Positions 50,058 through 59,567 of a stretch of 64,000 nt of DNA are shown here, in pieces. The stretch's first letter is position 1. Each line of letters begins with the position of its first letter. This stretch comes from an uncultured Saprospiraceae bacterium. Its GTDB lineage: Bacteria; Bacteroidota; Bacteroidia; Chitinophagales; Saprospiraceae. Both the position numbers and the translations under genes were made by a program. The DNA lies in the NCBI GenBank assembly GCA_937997635.1, contig CALLFA010000086.1, positions 1 to 64,000 on the forward strand, given 5' to 3'. Below the pieces are notes generated by a model. The model had not been told where the DNA came from. It saw nothing but the letters and a program-made list of their open reading frames with translations, and made no database searches.

Positions 50058-51599
50058 ATGCGGATTTTTCTATTTGTCTTAACACTATTTCTATCGACTA
50101 TCTCATATGCTCAATTAATCCAAACGGTTAATTTGCTTGGCACCTATGATCCTCCTACTAGCGATTTGCCACAATCTGGAGGTGTACAGTTTAATGATGT
50201 ATGGGGCTATACCAGTCCAGCTGGAAGAGAAATAGCAATTCTTGGAAATGTCAGTTATGTGGTTTTTGTTGATGTGACAGATCCTACAAATCCAACGGAA
50301 ATCCATAGGCATGCGCCTGGGAATACGTCTATTTGGCGTGATTTCAAAACCTACAAACAATATGTCTATGGTGTCAGCGATCAATTTGGTGCTACTGAAG
50401 GTCTGCAGATTTATGACCTTAGTAATTTGGATTGCGGTGGAGAAATTATAAATCTGGGTGGCATCACAGATCAATTTGAAACGTCACACAACATCTTTAT
50501 AGACGAACCAAACCACAGATTGTATGTCGTTGGTCTAAGACAATTTACAGATGTTTATGTGTACGATCTGGAGCCGGACCCTACAAATCCAGTCTTATTA
50601 GCTAATGTGAATTTTAATGCAGCGATAGCTAGCAGTGAAGGCTTATATGTTCATGACATTTATGTTAGAGATAACATTGCATATTGTTCACATGAATTTA
50701 CTGGTTTATATATTTGGGACATGACAGACCTTAGCAATCCAAATAACCCGCCTTCGAATGGTGGCAGTTCAATACAGCTATTAGCTACAGATGACTATGG
50801 AGGGTATAATCACAGTTCCTGGGTCACAGAAGATGGTCAATTCGCAATAACCGCAGAAGAAATCCCTGCTGGTAGAGAATTAATCTCCGTTGACATTTCT
50901 CAAATGACAAGTGGTAATATTTTTGATGTCGACATGTTTTCTCATAGCTTAGAACCTGTGGGAAGACCTACACCACACAATCCGTATATCAGAAACGACT
51001 TTTTATTTATTTCCTACTACGAAGACGGATTTAAAGTTTTTGATTTCAGTGACCCAACAGCACCTACCCTGTATGGGAATTATGACACATATCCACTCAA
51101 TCAAGGAGGCTATTCAGGTACTGAAGGTGCGTGGGGTTGTTATCCATTCTTCCCATCTGGTAATGTACTTATCTCTGACATCACCTTTGGTCTCCATGTT
51201 TTTCAAGTCACTGGGGTTGAAACTTGTGCAGACGGCATTTTGAATCAGGATGAGACGGGTGTGGACTGTGGTGGTAAATATTGTTTGCCATGCGATACAT
51301 GTTTTGATGGCATACAAAATCAGGATGAGACTGGTATAGACTGTGGAGGCTCGATTTGCTGTGCCACATGTCCACCACCATCTGCAGTTGATTGTGATGA
51401 TGTCAGTCTCACTATCACAAGCGACATTACTACTGACAGAGATGAGTATTATTCAGATTTTGTAGTCACATCAGGTGTCGTTATTCACCAATCACCATTT
51501 GATGCCAAATTCCACGCAGGTAATTTTTTACAAGTGAATCCTGGTTTTGAAGTACTGCAAGGTGCACAATTGTTGTTGGCAATTGAAAGATGTCAATAA
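50058..51599 (+). CDS. Choice-of-anchor-B secreted protein with Cys-rich repeats and C-terminal Cys-ending domain
   Basis: NDVWGYTSPAGREIAILGNVSYVVFVDVTDPTNP; CADGILNQDETGVDCGGKYC/CFDGIQNQDETGIDCGGSIC; C-terminus FLQVNPGFEVLQGAQLLLAIERCQ. Confidence 0.82.
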   Translation: MRIFLFVLTLFLSTISYAQLIQTVNLLGTYDPPTSDLPQSGGVQFNDVWGYTSPAGREIAILGNVSYVVFVDVTDPTNPTEIHRHAPGNTSIWRDFKTYKQYVYGVSDQFGATEGLQIYDLSNLDCGGEIINLGGITDQFETSHNIFIDEPNHRLYVVGLRQFTDVYVYDLEPDPTNPVLLANVNFNAAIASSEGLYVHDIYVRDNIAYCSHEFTGLYIWDMTDLSNPNNPPSNGGSSIQLLATDDYGGYNHSSWVTEDGQFAITAEEIPAGRELISVDISQMTSGNIFDVDMFSHSLEPVGRPTPHNPYIRNDFLFISYYEDGFKVFDFSDPTAPTLYGNYDTYPLNQGGYSGTEGAWGCYPFFPSGNVLISDITFGLHVFQVTGVETCADGILNQDETGVDCGGKYCLPCDTCFDGIQNQDETGIDCGGSICCATCPPPSAVDCDDVSLTITSDITTDRDEYYSDFVVTSGVVIHQSPFDAKFHAGNFLQVNPGFEVLQGAQLLLAIERCQ

Positions 51600-51666
51600 G
51601 CCAATATGTAATATAGCTTACTTGTTTTTTCAAATATGTGTTTTAACTTTATGTAAAATTTCAAAA

Positions 51667-52287
51667 ATGAAAAACCTCAGGTTATTACTATCACTCGTAT
51701 GTATGTTACTTGTGCAGCTGACATTTGCGAGTCACGACGAAGATCTAGATGGTGATCTTTCTAATGATCCGATGAATCCAACTGTTATAAATGTAGTAAA
51801 TGGTTCAAATGAGGTATGTGCAGCTTCTCTAGCACCAGATACGGATTTTTTTACAATTACAGTTCCAGCTGGAGCGACATTGGATGAAATCGAGCTGACG
51901 AGTTTTAATTCTGCTGGTGTCGGGTTTTTAGGTTTCGCTTCAGGTACGACCATTGATCCGAATGCAGGAATACCAGGATTACTAGGATGGACACATTTGG
52001 GTAATGCACAAGGTCCACAATTGGCAGAATTGGGGGCTAATGGTGGAATTGGCTTTACTAGCCCATTAGGCCCTGGTGATTATACATTTTGGACACAAGA
52101 AACATCACCTGTCAATTCGACTAGCTATTGCCTAGATTTTCAGCTAACCATTCCTCCACCACCTGTTACAGCTATTCCTACTATGGGTGAATGGGGTTTG
52201 ATGATCCTCGGATTATTGATGTTGATATTAGGAGTAACCCAGATAAGAAGTGTTAATAGACACAAGAGCTTACCAGAGACAGTATAA
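51667..52287 (+). CDS. Secreted protein with IPTL-CTERM-type sorting signal
   Basis: Signal peptide MKNLRLLLSLVCMLLVQLTFA; C-terminus AIPTMGEWGLMILGLLMLILGVTQIRSVNRHK. Confidence 0.82.
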   Translation: MKNLRLLLSLVCMLLVQLTFASHDEDLDGDLSNDPMNPTVINVVNGSNEVCAASLAPDTDFFTITVPAGATLDEIELTSFNSAGVGFLGFASGTTIDPNAGIPGLLGWTHLGNAQGPQLAELGANGGIGFTSPLGPGDYTFWTQETSPVNSTSYCLDFQLTIPPPPVTAIPTMGEWGLMILGLLMLILGVTQIRSVNRHKSLPETV

Positions 52288-52406
52288 GCAGTAAATTCTT
52301 TGTTTGGTTTCACAACACACTGACTAAAAGTTGATCAGCTTTTGGCTTGAGATGAATACGCCTTCTCGAAAGATTCGCCCTTAAATCTCATTTACAAAGT
52401 GTCCAT

Positions 52407-55400
52407 TCAAACTAGTGGAATCTCTACAGTGGTATACGATTCAATCAATGTTTTGTACAAAGGATTTAATTCGAGTAGTTCTCTATTGCCTAGTAAAATA
52501 ATTTGCTCTCTTGCTCGAGTCAAGGCCACATTTAATTTTCTATCCACACCTTCAGAACTCAAGACACTTAAATTTCTCAACTGAATCGAGTGATTCAGGC
52601 ACAACGAAATGATAATAACATCTTTTGCTCCTCCTTGATATCGCTCTACGGTGTCAATGGTGATTTCTGATAGATCTATACCTGAAGCCAACATGTGTTC
52701 TCTAATATTTGCTATTTGTGCCCTGTAAGGTGTAATGATACCAATGGATTGTTGTTCATTTCTTAAGGCATTTCTCTCTTGTATCTGCTTGACAATGATG
52801 GGGATTTTTCTTGCTTCATCACTGTTCATCTTAAAATTCATATCCTCTTCCTTAACTAAAGAAGGCACATAAATCAATCGTTTGCTTGACACCCAATTCT
52901 CTTCTTCCTTCGCATTTGTATGCATCGGTTTCTGTAGCCTATCGATATGAGGTAAGCACGTAAGTTCTTTATTATAAAAGTGTTGATTGGGAAACTGCAT
53001 GATGTCTTTATGCATTCTACCTTGTGCATTGAGTTGGCCGATTGCCCAATACCAATCGTGTTTGACACAAGTTAAGTATAATCTTTCGAAAAGAGAATTT
53101 GACATATTTTCAAATCCCAATTGTTGTAATTTTTCATCGTCGATTTGTGACTCCTCTTTTGATTGTTGGACAACTGCAGGCAATTGATAATGATCACCGA
53201 TGAGTATCGCTTTTCTAAATCTAGATAGAATGCCCAAAATAGTCGGTTCTAACAATTGAGATGCTTCATCAATGACGACCCGATCAAATTTGATCAAATT
53301 GAATAATTCAGGTTTTCCAATTATAGAGGCTACTGTACCAACAAACAGTCTTGTTTTTTGAAGCAACTGTACCATTTGTGATCGCCGTTCCATTTTTTCT
53401 GCTATCTCGATAAGCAAATTTGATTTATACTTAGGGTCAACAGAATATCTTGACCCAACTCTTATGAATTTGTGTTTATAGTCATCTGAAATTGCGCAGA
53501 TGGATTCGCAGATTTCATCAACTGCTTTATTGGTATAGGCAAGTAATAAAATGGTTTCGTTACTATTCGTATACAGATACTGCACTACCCTTCTGATCAT
53601 AAAACTGGTTTTGCCTGTACCAGGAGGACCCCACAATAAATAATAATCCTTTGCTGCTATGATCTCTTCAAAAATCTCTTGTTGTTGTTCAGTCAAATCT
53701 TGAAAGTCATCCAATTTGACATTATCGTGATTCCCAGGGCTTCTTCGACCCAACCATAAATCTTTTGTGGACTTATCTGTTTCTATGAATTCAAATAGGG
53801 ATCTGTACATCGAATGAAACCCATTGTCTAATCTGTCGTGTTCTATATGCCATATCGGATGCAAGCGGAATATCTCATGGTTATGTTGTCGACTTCTCAG
53901 TTTCACTTTAATGAGTTGATCATCCATCGCTAGGAGTGTTCCTTTTATGATTTGGTTGTACAAGGCGGCATCTTGTATCCCGTTCAAATCTGGATAAAGC
54001 ACTAAAATATCTCCAACCCGGAAATTAGATATGACTGCTGTCCTTGAGGTTTTTTTAAATAATAAAAATGGCTTGTCTTCATCGCTATCATTTTTCTGTA
54101 GTTCGAGATGATTTAATATATTGAATGCATCGACTTTTTCTGCAATACTATTTTGCCAAATGGACGATAAGCCATTTAGTCTTTCTTGATCTTTGACACC
54201 TATTTTAGACAGTCGTTGTTCTCTTGCGATAAATGCAGAAAAATGACTGAAATAGCTTTTCTCGATAGCATCTAAAGATTGATATACATTTTGAAAATGA
54301 GCAATGTCAGTTTTTGCGAAGCCCTTAAGTTTTGGAAATGCCTTTGCATTCAATGTCTCAAATAATTTACCGTTGTTTTGCTTTTCTTCTAATAGTAGCT
54401 GTTGAATGAGTAATTGATTACGCACACCAATTGCCTCTTTTTGCTGCTGGCTAATGTTTGGCGCATACCTCAAATGTTGATCATCAACCCCTGAATACAA
54501 AATAAAATTATTGAGTCTCAACTTATGTCCAAAACAAGAGTGAATCAGCAAATCGTATAAAAGTGTTTGATGATAATGACTATTATTCAGTCCATACTTA
54601 TTCGCTCTGTAAGGCTTCCCTCCTTTAAGTTCGACTATAGAGGCTTGCTTTGACTTTTTGTTGATGTGAAGTAAATCAAGTCTTCCTTGTATTCCATATT
54701 TTGGAGAGTAAAATGCAGGTTCAATGTAGATATGTTCTTTTCGAATATCATTCTTCGTGAACTCAATTTCTATTGTTTTTTTAATGTTGCGAAATTGTTT
54801 TTCAAGTTCCTTGATTAAATCCTTGATGGTTTTGTCATCAAATTGAGAAAGAGAAATTGGGTTGATGGTGAATATTCGCTTTTTCAAATCTTCAAAACTC
54901 AAGGCAGGATTATGCACCAACTCATCCAAAAAGAAATTCGCAATATTCCCTTTCATAATAGCAGCAGAGGGATAAACCGTCATGTATTTTCTGAGAAATT
55001 GATCTTGGCTCTCACTGCCATGCGGATGAAAACAGTTTGATATGGTTGTCACATCAATCAAAAATGAAGGTTCAAATACAAAAATTGATGGAATATATTC
55101 CCTGCTCTCCGTCACTTTAATTTGGTGTATGCACATTGGGATTGGGAGGTAATTCAACTTGTGCAATCTCAAGATAGATTCCGAGTACATGTCATTAAAT
55201 TCCATTTTATCCCAATAGACTGTCAATTCTTCATACGGCTCTTGTGCGCTGATGGCCTCCATGGTTTTTGCTTCTACATCAATAGCCAACACCAGTATAT
55301 TCAAGAATGGAATATATTCTTTAAAATTTTCTTGTCGTTGTACGAGATACGTCTGTCTATACGCTTTTTCCATTTCAATGTCCGATGGAATAGCAAAGAG

Positions 55401-55724
55401 TTTGTGGATCGCAATCTCTACTGTTTTTCGATATAAGTCATAATTTGATTCTGTATAAGAGGCTTTATCGGATGATTCATTGTATTTGCGAAAGCCATGC
55501 ATATGATAGATCAACAATTTGGGCAACTGTTTGCGATTACCCAGATATGCAATTTTGGTAAAGAGTGAACTTAAGTGGATGTTTTCCTTACGTATGATCT
55601 CATGAATCAAATAGACAAACAAACGAAACAGTTTGTCAAACTTATCCTCTAAAGGTTCGTCTAACTCATCAAGCTGAGTCAATTTCTTCAACAGAAAATA
55701 CCCAAACGACTGTGTTGCTTTCAT
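52407..55724 (-). CDS. Dna2-like protein: PD-(D/E)XK nuclease domain fused to SF1B (UPF1-like) helicase
   Basis: GIQGRLDLLHINKKSKQASIVELKGG...HYHQTLLYDLL nuclease motifs; GPPGTGKTSFMIRRVV, VVIDEASQL, GDHYQLPAVV, YQGGAKDVIIISL, NVALTRAREQ. Confidence 0.85.
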   Translation of the reverse strand: MKATQSFGYFLLKKLTQLDELDEPLEDKFDKLFRLFVYLIHEIIRKENIHLSSLFTKIAYLGNRKQLPKLLIYHMHGFRKYNESSDKASYTESNYDLYRKTVEIAIHKLFAIPSDIEMEKAYRQTYLVQRQENFKEYIPFLNILVLAIDVEAKTMEAISAQEPYEELTVYWDKMEFNDMYSESILRLHKLNYLPIPMCIHQIKVTESREYIPSIFVFEPSFLIDVTTISNCFHPHGSESQDQFLRKYMTVYPSAAIMKGNIANFFLDELVHNPALSFEDLKKRIFTINPISLSQFDDKTIKDLIKELEKQFRNIKKTIEIEFTKNDIRKEHIYIEPAFYSPKYGIQGRLDLLHINKKSKQASIVELKGGKPYRANKYGLNNSHYHQTLLYDLLIHSCFGHKLRLNNFILYSGVDDQHLRYAPNISQQQKEAIGVRNQLLIQQLLLEEKQNNGKLFETLNAKAFPKLKGFAKTDIAHFQNVYQSLDAIEKSYFSHFSAFIAREQRLSKIGVKDQERLNGLSSIWQNSIAEKVDAFNILNHLELQKNDSDEDKPFLLFKKTSRTAVISNFRVGDILVLYPDLNGIQDAALYNQIIKGTLLAMDDQLIKVKLRSRQHNHEIFRLHPIWHIEHDRLDNGFHSMYRSLFEFIETDKSTKDLWLGRRSPGNHDNVKLDDFQDLTEQQQEIFEEIIAAKDYYLLWGPPGTGKTSFMIRRVVQYLYTNSNETILLLAYTNKAVDEICESICAISDDYKHKFIRVGSRYSVDPKYKSNLLIEIAEKMERRSQMVQLLQKTRLFVGTVASIIGKPELFNLIKFDRVVIDEASQLLEPTILGILSRFRKAILIGDHYQLPAVVQQSKEESQIDDEKLQQLGFENMSNSLFERLYLTCVKHDWYWAIGQLNAQGRMHKDIMQFPNQHFYNKELTCLPHIDRLQKPMHTNAKEEENWVSSKRLIYVPSLVKEEDMNFKMNSDEARKIPIIVKQIQERNALRNEQQSIGIITPYRAQIANIREHMLASGIDLSEITIDTVERYQGGAKDVIIISLCLNHSIQLRNLSVLSSEGVDRKLNVALTRAREQIILLGNRELLELNPLYKTLIESYTTVEIPLV

Positions 55725-56045
55725 AAAATTGTTCTGATTATGAAATGAAGATACCAAGATAAAATTAAGATTGGACGTATCGAAAAGAATCTAATTATCA
55801 ATTTTTACTGAAAGTTTTGGTGGATTTTAGTCTTCTTAAACAAGATACCTAAAATCAAAGCTTTAAAAAATGTTAAAAAATTAAGCCATTTTAGAACTTC
55901 TAAATGCTTATTTTGCGTTAACTAACTGTAATTGCCCTAGAAAAACCAAGTATTAGCATCTATAACACTCATTATCAGCACATTAGGTTGATTTTGACAT
56001 CTAACTTTGATAACTAACAAATTTTTCATTAAAACATAATTACAA

Positions 56046-57464
56046 ATGTCAGTTAATTTATTAGATCTTTTTAAAGATCAGGTATCTGGTGCTTTAGTCA
56101 GTAATGCATCAAAATTCCTAGGTGAATCTTCTGAAAATACAAGCTCAGCTCTTGGAAATATACTTCCTTCTCTGTTAGGAAAAATCGTGGACCAAGGTAG
56201 TACCGAAAAAGGTGCTGGTGGTCTCATGGATATGTTGACCAAGCAAGATGACAGTATTCTTGATGACATCGGAGGCATATTCTCAAAAGGTTCAGGATCT
56301 GTAAATGGTCTATTGAACGGCGGATCAGGCATCTTATCAGCTCTTCTTGGAAACAAAATTGGTGGTTTGGTTGACCTTGTATCAGGCGCAAGTGGTATGA
56401 AGAGTAGTTCTTCATCATCATTATTAAAAATGGCTGCTCCATTTATTTTCGGAATCATTAAGAGACAGGTTGCAAACAAAGGTATCTCTGGTTTAATGAG
56501 CTTGTTATCAGGCCAAAAGAGTCATCTTAAAAGTGCAATGCCTGCGGGTGTAGGCAGTTTGCTTGGTTTGTCTTCTTTCGGAGGAGATATGGTTGATAAA
56601 GTTACTGGCGCTGCTGGTAATGTTGTTGGCGGTACAGTTGATGCCGGTAAAAAAGTTGTCGGTGCGGCTGGCGATGTTGTTGGTGGTACAGTTGACGCTG
56701 GTAAGAAAGTTGTCGGCAAAGCTGGCGATGTTGTAGGTGATGTAGGAAGAGGTGCAGCGAATGTTGCTGGAAATGTTGCAGACACAGGTGCTAAAGCTGG
56801 TGGTAGTATCTTGAAGTGGTTATTACCTGCTTTATTGGTATTGGCGGCTTTAAGTTTCTTCGGTATAAAAACATGTTCTCCGATCGATAATGCAACAGAC
56901 ATGGTTAAGGATACTGCAGGTGCAGTAGTTGAAAAATCTGGCGATATGGCTAAAGGTGCTGCTGATGCAGTTGGAGATGTTGCTAAAGGTGCTGCTGATA
57001 TGGCGTCTTCAGCGTTTGCAAATGTAAACGAAGCTGCTAAAAATGCTTTAGGAAGCATCAAATTTGCTGCTGGTTCTGCAGGTTCTCAAATGATGGAATT
57101 CATCGATGGAGGATTTAAAGGTAGTGGAAAAGTAACCTTTAAAAACCTAACTTTTGCAACAGGTTCTGCTGCTATATCTGGAGCAACTGCTGCAGAGGTA
57201 GATAACCTTGCAGCGATTTTAAAGGCATATCCTGATGTCAAAATATCTGTTGATGGCTATACAGATAACACAGGTAATGCTGAAGCTAATGTGAAATTAT
57301 CAAAAGCAAGAGCGGATGCTGTAAAAGCAAGACTTGTCAGCCAAGGTATTGCAGGAGCTAGAGTTGTTACTAGTGGTAAAGGTGCAGCTAGCCCAGTTGC
57401 TTCTAATGACACAGCAGAAGGTAGAGCTCAGAACAGAAGAATCGAAGCTACAGTTATGAAATAG
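56046..57464 (+). CDS. DUF937 + OmpA-domain protein
   Basis: DUF937-like N-terminus; TM; OmpA C-terminus VDGYTDNTGNAEANVKLSKARADAVKARLVSQGI; internal 18-aa repeat. Confidence 0.88.
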   Translation: MSVNLLDLFKDQVSGALVSNASKFLGESSENTSSALGNILPSLLGKIVDQGSTEKGAGGLMDMLTKQDDSILDDIGGIFSKGSGSVNGLLNGGSGILSALLGNKIGGLVDLVSGASGMKSSSSSSLLKMAAPFIFGIIKRQVANKGISGLMSLLSGQKSHLKSAMPAGVGSLLGLSSFGGDMVDKVTGAAGNVVGGTVDAGKKVVGAAGDVVGGTVDAGKKVVGKAGDVVGDVGRGAANVAGNVADTGAKAGGSILKWLLPALLVLAALSFFGIKTCSPIDNATDMVKDTAGAVVEKSGDMAKGAADAVGDVAKGAADMASSAFANVNEAAKNALGSIKFAAGSAGSQMMEFIDGGFKGSGKVTFKNLTFATGSAAISGATAAEVDNLAAILKAYPDVKISVDGYTDNTGNAEANVKLSKARADAVKARLVSQGIAGARVVTSGKGAASPVASNDTAEGRAQNRRIEATVMK

Positions 57465-57495
57465 AGAGTGTCAAAACTCTGTAGATATAGTAGAA

Positions 57496-57526
57496 GGCAA
57501 CCTGTTGATTCAGGTTGCCTTTTTTT
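57496..57526 (+). terminator. Intrinsic terminator
   Basis: GGCAACCTG-ttgatt-CAGGTTGCC followed by T7. Confidence 0.93.
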
Positions 57527-57529
57527 GTT

Positions 57530-58834
57530 ATGTCCCTTTTAGAACATTACAAGTTCAATCAACACCCTATATTAGTGGAAAGATCGTCATTGAAAATCAA
57601 TCGATACATATGCTTCTTGATTCTGTTTGCTGTAAATACACTTACAGGTCAACGGCTAGGAATTGATATATTGGATGGGAAATCGAGCGTAGAAATCCCA
57701 TTCCAACTCCAAAATGGCTTCATTACTGTTGATCTCAGCTTTGACAACAAACTTGGCTTAACATTTATCTTCGATACTGGTGCTGATAATACCATCTTGT
57801 TTCACAAAGCATATGCTGATCTTTTAGGCATTCAATATTCAAAAAAGATAGAAATCAAGGGCTCTGATCTACGCGAAAGTCAATTTGCCCTGATTGCCAG
57901 AAATATACCTTTAAGACTGCAAAATCAAATAGCTGTACCAAGAGATGTCCTTATCTTGGAAGAAGCACTCCAGTTGTTTCAAGAGAGTTTAGGTTTTGAT
58001 ATAGATGGCATATTAGGCGGCAGTTTCTTTAGAGGTCTTGTAGTCGAATTGGATTACACTAGAAAAAAAATTCGTCTTTATCATCCTACACAGTTTAAGT
58101 TGAAAAAGAAAGGATATACCAGCTTTGATATTGAAGTCATTGCCAATAAGCCTTACATCTATACAAAGTCAATAGTAAACCCTAGGGACACTACACGTAC
58201 TAAACTATTGATAGACACTGGGGCTGCAATTCCTTATCTATTGCATGCAAATACGGACAGTTCGATTGTACTCCCCGATTATGTGATAAATGGAACGATC
58301 GGGCATGGATTAAGCGGTAATCTTGTCGGGTTTATGGGCAAAATTCACGGATTGTCTTTTGGACCATTTGAGTTCAATAATATCATTACTCTCTTCCAAG
58401 ATTTGAGTGATATAGAAACTAAAAAAGTAGAACTGATTAGAAATGGAATATTAGGTAATGAACTGCTGAGTAGATTTTCCATCTATATTGACTACCTCAA
58501 TAAAAAACTTTATGCCAAACCGAGAAAGAAGTACAACAAGAACTTCAAATACGATAAAAGCGGCTTGATCATATTTGCATTTGGGCCCGACCTCAATCAG
58601 TTTTACGTAAAAGATGTGTTCCCTAACACACCAGCTGCAGAAGCCGGGATACTTCCTGGAGATATCATTAAAAAGGTAGGCATTTGGAAGAGTACTGGCT
58701 TAACATTGGATAAGATTGTTGAGTTATTACAAAGAAAGGATGGCAAGAAAATCAAAATGAAACTAGAAAGAGACGGCGTAGAGATCAAAAAACAATTCAT
58801 TCTCCGTGATTTATTTCAAGAATCAGGCAAATAA
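57530..58834 (+). CDS. Retropepsin-like aspartyl protease with C-terminal PDZ
   Basis: Two DTGA motifs (IFDTGADNT, LIDTGAAIP) and PDZ FPNTPAAEAGILPGDIIKKVG. Confidence 0.83.
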   Translation: MSLLEHYKFNQHPILVERSSLKINRYICFLILFAVNTLTGQRLGIDILDGKSSVEIPFQLQNGFITVDLSFDNKLGLTFIFDTGADNTILFHKAYADLLGIQYSKKIEIKGSDLRESQFALIARNIPLRLQNQIAVPRDVLILEEALQLFQESLGFDIDGILGGSFFRGLVVELDYTRKKIRLYHPTQFKLKKKGYTSFDIEVIANKPYIYTKSIVNPRDTTRTKLLIDTGAAIPYLLHANTDSSIVLPDYVINGTIGHGLSGNLVGFMGKIHGLSFGPFEFNNIITLFQDLSDIETKKVELIRNGILGNELLSRFSIYIDYLNKKLYAKPRKKYNKNFKYDKSGLIIFAFGPDLNQFYVKDVFPNTPAAEAGILPGDIIKKVGIWKSTGLTLDKIVELLQRKDGKKIKMKLERDGVEIKKQFILRDLFQESGK

Positions 58835-58860
58835 TTGTTTCCAAAATGGATATATAGTTA

Positions 58861-58868
58861 TATCTTTG
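58861..58868 (+). promoter_or_regulatory. Bacteroidota -7 box for rplU
   Basis: TATCTTTG 31 nt before the rplU ATG. Confidence 0.6.
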
Positions 58869-58899
58869 CACTCCATTTGCAAAAAGTAAATTTAAAATC

Positions 58900-59205
58900 A
58901 TGTTTGCAATCGTAACAATTGCTGGTCAACAGTTTAAAGTTTCTTCAGGTGATGAGATCTTCGTCCACCAACTACAAGGAGAAGAAGGAGATAAAGTTTC
59001 CTTTGAAGACGTCTTGCTAGTTTCAGGTGATTCAGGGACCACAGTTGGGACTCCTAATATTTCTGGAGCGTCAGTCAACGCGACTATACTAGGTCATCAA
59101 AAAGGTGATAAAGTAATCGTTTTCAAGAAAAAAAGAAGAAAAGGCTATAAAGTGAAAAATGGCCATAGACAATCTTTTACTAAACTCAAGATCGACTCAA
59201 TCTAA
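58900..59205 (+). CDS. rplU: 50S ribosomal protein L21
   Basis: [25 protein letters not shown]...[23 protein letters not shown]. Confidence 0.97.
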   Translation: MFAIVTIAGQQFKVSSGDEIFVHQLQGEEGDKVSFEDVLLVSGDSGTTVGTPNISGASVNATILGHQKGDKVIVFKKKRRKGYKVKNGHRQSFTKLKIDSI

Positions 59206-59228
59206 AGTCATCTCAAAATTCTAATACA

Positions 59229-59561
59229 ATGGCTCATAAAAAAGGTGTAGGTAGTACGGATAATGGACGTGACAGTAATAGTAAGCGTTTAGGTGTTAAG
59301 CTTTTCGGTGGCGAATTTGCTAGAGCAGGTAACATTATCGTCAGACAAAGAGGCACAAAATTCCATCCAGGTGAACACGTGGGTATGGGAAGAGACCACA
59401 CGCTACATGCTCTCGTAGATGGTAACGTTGTATTCAGCAAAAAGAGATTAAACAGAACTTTCATCAGTATAGCTCCAAGTGAGCCTGTTGCTGAAAAAAT
59501 AGCTGCACCTGCCAAAGTAGCTGCTGCACCTCCAGTTCAAGCAAGTCAGGAAGAAGAATAA
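59229..59561 (+). CDS. rpmA: 50S ribosomal protein L27 with Ala/Pro-rich C-terminal extension
   Basis: [48 protein letters not shown]. Confidence 0.97.
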   Translation: MAHKKGVGSTDNGRDSNSKRLGVKLFGGEFARAGNIIVRQRGTKFHPGEHVGMGRDHTLHALVDGNVVFSKKRLNRTFISIAPSEPVAEKIAAPAKVAAAPPVQASQEEE

Positions 59562-59567
59562 GCAAAT

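Noticed and set aside
51547-51666. Upstream extension of the IPTL-CTERM protein ORF
   Set aside because: Overlaps the previous gene out of frame; the signal peptide clearly starts at 51667.
56078-57061. Minus-strand ORFs of 133 and 179 aa under the OmpA-domain gene
   Set aside because: Antisense to a well-supported CDS; repeats reflect the sense 54-bp repeat.
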